From Tragulus kanchil (lineage: Eukaryota; Chordata; Mammalia; Artiodactyla; Tragulidae), in contig JAIOJX010000031.1 in the NCBI GenBank assembly GCA_022376925.1, forward strand, positions 137,224,854 to 137,288,853: 64,000 nt of DNA, given 5' to 3'. The notes under the pieces are model-generated. The model saw nothing but the letters and a program-made list of their open reading frames with translations. It was not told the origin of the DNA and searched no databases. Of this stretch, positions 57,825-64,000 are shown one piece after another. Each line of letters starts with the position of its first letter. Position 1 is the first letter of the stretch. Made by a program: the position numbers and the translations under genes.

Positions 57825-58285
57825 CTTTTCCTATCCTGCTGTATTTGCTTGTGGGTATCTCTCTCCATCTACTGTCCCTCTGCCTATCCTTCAATCTAAA
57901 TAGGAATGATGCATTTCATGTAAGCTTTTACTGTAGTGCTTTTAAATGATTATCATTTATATTACTCACTTTGACCTGGGTTGGACAATTATACCATTAA
58001 CTTCATGTAGTTATGAGACTTAGATAAGGAATAAAGAATATTTAAATAAGTAAGGAATATTTAAAAAATTAAAAGCAGCATTCGAATATGTTTATCTCAT
58101 AAATGTTTATTGAAAATGTTGGCAAAAGTAGTTTTGTGTGTGATCTGGGAATCAGTCACAGAAACAAGGATCAATGACTGTTTGTGGTGTAGGAGCTTAG
58201 AGGCTTCTCGAAGGAAACAAAGTGTTAGCTTCATTGTATAGTGCTGATATTTACAATTCTTTTTGTTTTTTTGCCTCTAAGTCAT
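57825..58285. other. No gene seen; AT-rich single-copy sequence
   Basis: Nothing recognised apart from its repetition at about 58904-59366 through duplication 19. Confidence 0.4.
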
Positions 58286-58522
58286 CGTTTTATTTTTCAT
58301 CCGTCTTTGTTCTTTGGCCTGTGTGGGCCTCCCATTGCGGTGGCCTCTCTCAGTGCAGAGCACTGGCTCTGGGCGCATGCGCTCCAGAGCACTGATGCGT
58401 AATTGGACACACCAGTCCAGTCACTCCGTGGCATGTGGGATCTTTCCGGGCCACAGATCGAACTGATGCCCCTTGCACGGCAAGGTGGACTCTTTACCCA
58501 CTGGACCACCAGGGAAGTCCTA
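58286..58522 (-). mobile_element. CHR-type tRNA-derived SINE (antisense)
   Basis: On the minus strand it starts AGGACTTCCCTGGTGGTCCA, has GATCTGTGGCCCGGAAAGAT, a GCATGCGCCCAGAGCC block and GGAGGCCCACACAGGCCAAA, then an A-rich tail. It is the same SINE type as 19329. The duplicate at 59367-59604 has a slightly different tail. Confidence 0.83.
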
Positions 58523-59366
58523 CAGTTTTAATATAATCTCAGGATTATCAGTGACCACATTTGTAATAGGCAAACCAGGGAATCAGAAATTGAATGCCGC
58601 TAGTCCCCCAGATGGTAAAGAATCCGCCTACAGTGTGGGAGACCCTGATTCGATTCCTGGGTCAGAAAGATTCCCTGGAGAAGGAGAGTATACCCACTGC
58701 AGTATTCTTGTCTGGAGAATTCCATGGCTTGTGCATGGGTCGCAGAGAGTAAGACACGACTGAGCGACTTCACTTCCTTACTTACTGTTAACTTATCTTC
58801 ATATTATACTATAGCAAATATTGGCTAACTGGTTAGGAAATCAATATACAAGCATAGAATCTGGGAGGAAGAAAAGGACCTTTGAAATTTGCCCAGCTCA
58901 GGTCTTTTCCTATCCTGCTGTATTTGCTTGTGGGTATCTCTCTCCATCTACTGTCCCTCTGCCTATCCTTCAATCTAAATAGGAATGATGCATTTCATGT
59001 AAGCTTTTACTGTAGTGCTTTTAAATGATTATCATTTATATTACTCACTTTGACCTGGGTTGGACAATTATACCATTAACTTCATGTAGTTATGAGACTT
59101 AGATAAGGAATAAAGAATATTTAAATAAGTAAGGAATATTTAAAAAATTAAAAGCAGCATTCGAATATGTTTATCTCATAAATGTTTATTGAAAATGTTG
59201 GCAAAAGTAGTTTTGTGTGTGATCTGGGAATCAGTCACAGAAACAAGGATCAATGACTGTTTGTGGTGTAGGAGCTTAGAGGCTTCTCGAAGGAAACAAA
59301 GTGTTAGCTTCATTGTATAGTGCTGATATTTACAATTCTTTTTGTTTTTTTGCCTCTAAGTCATCG

Positions 59367-59604
59367 TTTTATTTTTCATCCATCTTTTATTTTTCTTTGG
59401 TCTGTGTGGGCCTCCCATTGCGGTGGCCTCTCTCAGTGCAGAGCACTGGCTCTGGGCGCATGCGCTCCAGAGCACTGATGCGTAATTGGACACACCAGTC
59501 CAGTCACTCCGTGGCATGTGGGATCTTTCCGGGCCACAGATCGAACTGATGCCCCTTGCACGGCAAGGTGGACTCTTTACCCACTGGACCACCAGGGAAG
59601 TCCT
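59367..59604 (-). mobile_element. CHR-type SINE, duplicate copy
   Basis: Second instance of 58286-58522, through duplication 19. Confidence 0.83.
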
Positions 59605-59659
59605 ACAGTTTTAATATAATCTCAGGATTATCAGTGACCACATTTGTAATAGGCAAACA

Positions 59660-60390
59660 CAGACACTTGAACTTGTTAATTCGCTTCTCAGTTCTCTTTC
59701 CTCAGACTTCCAAGGTGTTCAGTATGGATATAAAGATACATACTTTCAAAAAGCACAATTGTGCTCACATGCATGCTCACTTTAACAAAAATGCAGCTAG
59801 CATGATGCACAACAGAGCCTGAAAGAAATCAGTGATTGGAAAGATGACATGAAGGAGAATGAGCTCTCCCAGCTCTAAGTTCTCAAATGCCTTTTATACT
59901 CTGAAGACCAGTTTGGGGGAGGTGGGGAGAAAAATCCTCTCCTTACCAGTATGAGTCAGGGCTGAAGAGCAAAGCAGTTTCAGGACTAAGGGGCAGAAGA
60001 AGCATCATGCTGGGCTGATGGTATCCATAGCAACTCCGGTACCTGGTGGAGTTAATAACTCTGTTTTTCAGATCTTGGCTATTCTTCGGTGGGGAGAGAA
60101 GGGCTGGGTTAGATTCCTTTTTAAATTTTTATGCATTTCCCAGTTGGCACCTCATGTCTGAGGTGCCAGTCCCTTCCTCTTAAATAACTCAGCATAATGG
60201 GGTGTGGATGACAGGCCTGAGGCTTTGAACAGTCTTTGGGGTTCCCTGTGAGACACAGAACAGTGTTTGTTTCAAGGACAAAAATGGATTCCCCTGCTAC
60301 ATCCTAAAGTCAAATTTGCCTCGTGGCACGTCATTTCCTCAACCTACCTTTTTTTCCTGGTATCTCTATTCATGGCTGCTTAATGCCCTG
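59660..60390. other. No gene seen; single-copy sequence
   Basis: Past the last duplication junction. No exon, RNA gene or confident repeat is seen. Confidence 0.45.
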
Positions 60391-60394
60391 CAGA

Positions 60395-60565
60395 AGTTTA
60401 GATTCAAGGTGGACAACCTATGTTCAAGTCCAGGCTTGGCCACTCACACGTTCCCTGAGCTTCCCCATGCTTCGGTTTACCCATCTTTAGAATCATAAGG
60501 ATGTTGACTAAGTAGGATTATCTGTGTCCAGTGTTTAGATCAGCGCCTGGCATATGTTATAATGG
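60395..60565 (-). mobile_element. MIR SINE (antisense)
   Basis: Reverse MIR order: TTCAAGTCCAGGCTTGGCCA, CTGAGCTTCCCCATGCTTCG, ACCCATCTTTAGAATCATAA, CAGCGCCTGGCATATGTTAT. Ancient. Confidence 0.72.
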
Positions 60566-60884
60566 CCTTGCTATTTGTACTGCTGGGGAAGTTCACCGAG
60601 GGCCTGAGGTACATGTGTGGTACAGGTGGGGTGTGGGTTTGGGTTGTAATTGTTGGTGACCCAGGAAGACAAGCTGATGGTTTGGTGACTGGAAACAGCT
60701 CAAGCTTGTCAATTCCTCCCCACCTCCACTTCCATCCTGAAAACGTGTCCATTTTCTAGTCCTCCAAATCTGGGCAGATGACGCATCCCCTCACCCCATT
60801 GCCAAAACCACCCTGGTGGTCATCTGTAACTCCTTTCTCTGCCTCTTTCCCAACCAATCACCACGTGCTGTTAGCATTTGAGTT

Positions 60885-61035
60885 GATTAATCAGTAAATA
60901 TAGATTGGGTCCCTACTGTGTCTTAGCCATTGTTCAGATATATTAGCTAAGAGAACAGCCCAAACACTTCTACTTTCATGGAGCTAGAAGGGGAGAAAGG
61001 AAATAAACATAAAAAAGAAGGAATTTTTATAATAT
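60885..61035 (-). mobile_element. L2 LINE 3' end (antisense)
   Basis: Reverse of the L2 3' end: CAGTAAATATAGATTGGGTC, CCTACTGTGTCTTAGCCATT, TTCATGGAGCTAGAAGGGGA, AAATAAACATAAAAAAG. Ancient. Confidence 0.6.
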
Positions 61036-61039
61036 TGTC

Positions 61040-61390
61040 AATGTCCTCGAGGCAAAGACCACCAGGAACACAAGAGTAGTGGAGTAAGTCTAGTTTATTG
61101 CTCATTACACCAAACAGGGCCCCATGGCTCCCTGGTACCTCACCTCTGTCGCTGCAACAGTGATAAACTGAGCCTGAGGCACAGTAGGCATATTCCTGGT
61201 AGTTTATGGTCAGAGGGCATTGAAAGCTTTTTAGAAGATGAGCACTACAAAAAAAAAAAAAAAAAAAAAGCAGAGTGAGGTATAAAAGCAGGAGGGAGAT
61301 ATTAAGGTCTCGTGTAGGTCTTCAGTATTAAATGGGTGACCATGGTAACCTTCAAACTACCACTTAACTGGATTCATTTCACATGCTAGC
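61040..61390. other. Unassigned; possible LTR remnant and poly-A run
   Basis: Near 61084-61110 the minus strand carries CAATAAACTAGACTTACTCC, which resembles an LTR R region, but no boundaries are visible. A 23-base A run lies at about 61247-61269. I do not name a repeat here. Confidence 0.3.
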
Positions 61391-61397
61391 AAGGTAA

Positions 61398-62972
61398 TGC
61401 TCAAAATCCTCCAAGCTATGCTTCAAGAGCATGTGAACTGAGAACTTCCAGATGTACAAGCTAGATTTAGGAAAGGCAGAGGAGAACCAGAGATCAAACT
61501 GCCAACATCCTTTGGGTCACAGAAAAAGCAAGGGAATTCAGAACAGCATCTACCTCTGCTCTACTGACTAAAGCTTTTGACTGTGCAGATCACAAATTGT
61601 GGAAAATTCTGAAAGAGATAGGAATACCAGACCACTTTACCTGCCTCTTATGAAACCTGTATGCATCACAAGAAGCAATAGTTAGAACTGGACATGGAAT
61701 AATGAACTGGTTCCAAATTGGGGAAGGAGTACATCAAGGCTGTATATTATCACACTGCTTATTTAACCTGTATGCAGAGTATATTGTTCAAAATGCTGGG
61801 CTAAATGAAGCTTGAGCTGGAATCAGGATTGCTGGGAGAAATATCAACAACCTCAGCTATGCAGATGACACCACCCAGATGGCAGAAAGCAAGGAGGAAC
61901 TAAAGAGCCTCTTTTTTTTTTTTTTAAACATTTATTTTTTATTTATTTATCCTTTGGGGGTTGGGGTGGGGAGGGAGGGGGACAGGCAGGCCACTTCTAT
62001 TGGTCTTTCATTTCTTTATTTTCATCCGTCTTTGTTCTTTGGCTCCTGTGGGCCTCCCATCGTGGTGGCCTCTGTCGTCGCAGAGCACCGGCTCTGGGCG
62101 CATGCGCCCCAGAGCTCTGGCTCGGTAATTTGACACATCAGTCCAGCCACTCCGCGGCACGTGGGATCTTCCCAGGCCAGGGATCAAACTGATGCCCCCT
62201 GCACTGCAAGGCGGTGTCCTTACCCACTGGACCACCAGGGGAAGCCCTAAAGAGCCTCTTGATGAAGGTGAAAGAGGAGAGTAAAGAAGCTGACTTAAAA
62301 CTCAACATTCAAAAAATGAAGATCATGGCATCCTGTCCCATCACTCTATGGCGAATAAATGGGCAAACAATGGAAACAGTGACAGATTTTATTCTATTGG
62401 GTTCCAAAATGACTGCAGATGGTGACTGCAGCCATGAAATTAAAAGATACTTGTTTCTTGGAAGAAAAGCTTATGAAAAACCTAGACAATGTATTAAAAA
62501 GCAGAGACATCACTTTGCCAACAAAAGTCCATATAGTCAAAGCTATGATTTTTCCAATAGTCATGTACAGATGTGAGTTGGACCATAAAGAAGGCTGAGT
62601 GCTGAAGGACTGATGCCTTTAACTGTGGTGTTGGAGAAGACTCTTGAGAGACCCTTGAACAGCAAGGAGATCAAACCAGTCAATCCTAAAGGAAATCAAC
62701 CCTAAATATTCATTGGAAGGACTGATGTTGAAGCTCCAATAATTTGACCACCTGATGTGAAGAGATGACTCATTGGAAAAGACTCTGACACTGGAAAAAG
62801 AAGACAAAAGAAGGGGACAACAGAGGATGAGATGTTTGGATGGCATCACTGACTCAGTGGACATGAGTTTGATCAGGCTCTGGAGGATGGTGAATGAATG
62901 ATAGGGAAGCCTGGCATGCTGCAATCCCTGGCGTCACAAAGAGTCAGACATGACTGAGCCACTGAACTGAAC
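61398..62972 (+). mobile_element. BovB LINE, RT to 3' end, with nested SINE
   Basis: The longest BovB piece in the window. BovB encodes an endonuclease/reverse transcriptase. Here the RT region starts near CTCAAAATCCTCCAAGC, and the catalytic box reads YADD (TATGCAGATGAC, 61858-61869). The element continues through TTTGCCAACAAAAGTCC to the GAACTGAACTTAA end. In-frame stops (for example TGA at 61812-61814, and a TTATGA at 61648-61653 where TTGAGA is usual) and a SINE at 61914-62246 make it inactive. Its endonuclease half is missing. Confidence 0.92.
61914..62246 (-). mobile_element. CHR-type SINE nested in BovB RT
   Basis: Minus-strand start GGGCTTCCCCTGGTGGTCCA, tail seen as the T run from 61911. 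A 14-bp duplication of the host, CTAAAGAGCCTCTT, flanks it at 61900-61913 and 62247-62260. It carries the extra GGCCACTTCTATTGGTCTTT segment otherwise found only in the 16241-16512 SINE. It adds a G-rich stretch (about 61952-61982) not found there. Confidence 0.87.
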
Positions 62973-62984
62973 TTAATGGTCAGC

Positions 62985-63260
62985 TTAACTGGGACAGTAA
63001 GATTTGAGCAAAGAGATGAAGAGGAGACAACAGCAACCACCAGAAAGTCCTAAGTGGGAAGTTGGGGTGACTGGAAATGTGTAGTTGATGGGTTTCCTAA
63101 ATGAGCATGGGCGTGACTGGCCAGGTCTCTAAGGCTCATGAGGACTTTGGCTTTTACACAGAGGTAAATGGGGAGCCATTGGAGGGAACTGAACAGAGGC
63201 ACAGTGTGATCTGACTGACATTCAGCAGATTGCTTAGCATGCTGAATTGAGATAAATTGC
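62985..63260 (-). mobile_element. L2-like LINE fragment (antisense), tentative
   Basis: Reverse of a far 3' L2 region: GAGGACTTTGGCTTTTACAC, AATGGGGAGCCATTGGAGGG, CAGTGTGATCTGACTGACAT. Degenerate. Confidence 0.5.
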
Positions 63261-63633
63261 AGGTGCCAAAGGACTCGTTGGAAGGTTATTGCAGGGAATC
63301 CCCCATTTCTCTCCACTTCCTCCCCCACCATGTTTAAAATGACTCACCGATGCCCTTAGAAAGAAATAAAACTCCCTTAGTACAAGTTATAGAGTCCTGT
63401 AGGCCTACACTCCTCCCCAGTCTCCTTTCTTTCCTCTCTTCCAGGCACATTTTTGCTCTAGTCACACTAATTTTCTTTGTGTTATAAACCCCTTGTTGAA
63501 ATGGCACAATCTTCCTGAACCCTCAAGGCCAGGATTATTCCGTGATGTGTTTAAGCCTCCTGAATGCCCCTCAGTGGTCCCTCATGCACTGGGATAGAGG
63601 TTGTTACTCATCCTTTCCCTTCCCCACCCCAAA

Positions 63634-63677
63634 ACACACACACACACACACACACACACGCAGGCACACACACACAC
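63634..63677. repeat. CA dinucleotide microsatellite
   Basis: About 12 CA units, then a GCAGG interruption, then 6 more. Likely polymorphic in length. Confidence 0.95.
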
Positions 63678-63939
63678 CCTGCCTATAGCTCCCTACAGGC
63701 AGGAAATTTGGCCACCTGATGATGTTGTAGCTTTGTGTCCAGCACTGTGCCTTGCAGTATAAAATAATCCCTAATTATCTTAAGCAAATGAATGTATACC
63801 AGGCTCACGACCCGCACTTTATACTCTATTTCTAAATTTCATGAAAAGCCTGGGAGATTGTAAATTATTCTCATTATACAGAAGATGATATGGAAGCTGC
63901 AAGGCCATGCCCAGGGTCATGGTCATTAACTTCTCCAAG

Positions 63940-63990
63940 CCGCACTTTCCTCCTCTGTAAAGTTGGGAGAATCTTACAACCTTAAGAGAG
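63940..63990 (-). mobile_element. Possible MIR end (antisense)
   Basis: ACTTCTCCAAGCCGCACTTT and CCTCCTCTGTAAAGTTGGGA match the reverse of the MIR 3' part. Very short. Confidence 0.45.
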
Positions 63991-64000
63991 GCCTGGAGGA

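Larger units (their letters stand above)
57529..59659. repeat. Duplication 19: 57529-58577 and 58609-59659 (period ~1080)
   Basis: Copies start at CAGATGGTAAAGAATCC inside the Bov-tA and end at TAATAGGCAAAC. The spacer 58578-58608 is garbled. Copy 2 has one G fewer (AAGGAGAG) and reads CATCCATCTTTTATTTTTC where copy 1 reads CATCCGTCTTTGTTC near the SINE tail. Confidence 0.9.

Noticed and set aside
2002..59659. Biological satellite, segmental-duplication hotspot or novel tandem-duplicating element
   Set aside because: The units share no sequence with one another, have no common terminal motif, cut through known repeats at arbitrary points, and differ at junctions by consensus-like errors.
61084..61250. 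Antisense LTR with AATAAA
   Set aside because: Only a CAATAAAC word and an LTR-like feel support it; no TG/CA ends or target repeat could be found.

Overview
This window reads as intergenic or intronic DNA from the nuclear genome of a ruminant (pecoran Artiodactyla). The evidence is the repeat content. There are several BovB LINE fragments, many BovB-derived Bov-tA/Bov-A/ART2A SINEs, cetartiodactyl tRNA-derived (CHR-type) SINEs, an artiodactyl L1 family, and older mammalian repeats (MIR, L2, MLT1 and ERVL-like LTRs). The species cannot be fixed from sequence alone. I see no host protein-coding exon, rRNA, tRNA gene or CRISPR array. The only recognisable coding sequence is decayed retrotransposon ORF: an L1 ORF2 3' end with one stop, and BovB reverse transcriptase remnants.

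The dominant structural signal is not biological in appearance. Nineteen head-to-tail, nearly identical direct duplications run from about 2.0 kb to 59.7 kb, each with a period of about 1.08-1.19 kb and each present exactly twice. Neighbouring pairs often chain, which leaves short triplicated stretches of about 100-300 bp. Copies differ mostly in homopolymer length. Their ends, within about 50 bp of each junction, carry garbled versions of the flanking sequence. The best reading is that overlapping tiles or contigs were concatenated without merging (false duplication in the assembly). Removing one copy of each pair leaves roughly 42-43 kb of real sequence.

Layout: 0-2.1 kb has an L1 3' insertion with target-site duplication, then an antisense MLT1 LTR. 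2-10.9 kb is four chained duplications holding ART2A, Bov-tA and BovB 3' pieces. 11-16 kb is two chained duplications with a MIR and an antisense Bov-tA. 16.2-17.2 kb is a BovB 3' fragment carrying a nested CHR-type SINE. 18-21 kb has a tiny L1 insertion and a CHR-type SINE. 21-25.5 kb has old L1 pieces. 26-28.9 kb has an ERVL-like LTR and a MIR. 29.5-34.8 kb has L2, a Bov dimer and an antisense L1 with an inverted 5' tip. 34.9-36.6 kb is a young 5'-truncated L1 with an almost intact ORF2 C-terminus. 39-46 kb has Bov-tA, L2, an old L1 and ART2A. 47-52.3 kb is a sense L1 ORF2 body broken by two antisense LTRs, the first with a five-unit ~50-bp minisatellite in its R/U5 side. 52.3-60 kb has L2, Bov-tA and CHR-type SINEs. 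61.4-63 kb is a longer BovB RT-to-3'-end fragment with a CHR-type SINE at the same internal site as the 16-kb copy.

I found no convincing undescribed cellular system. The most useful observations are the duplication artifact, with its diagnostic junctions; the shared SINE insertion inside two BovB copies; and the minisatellite-bearing LTR nested in L1.
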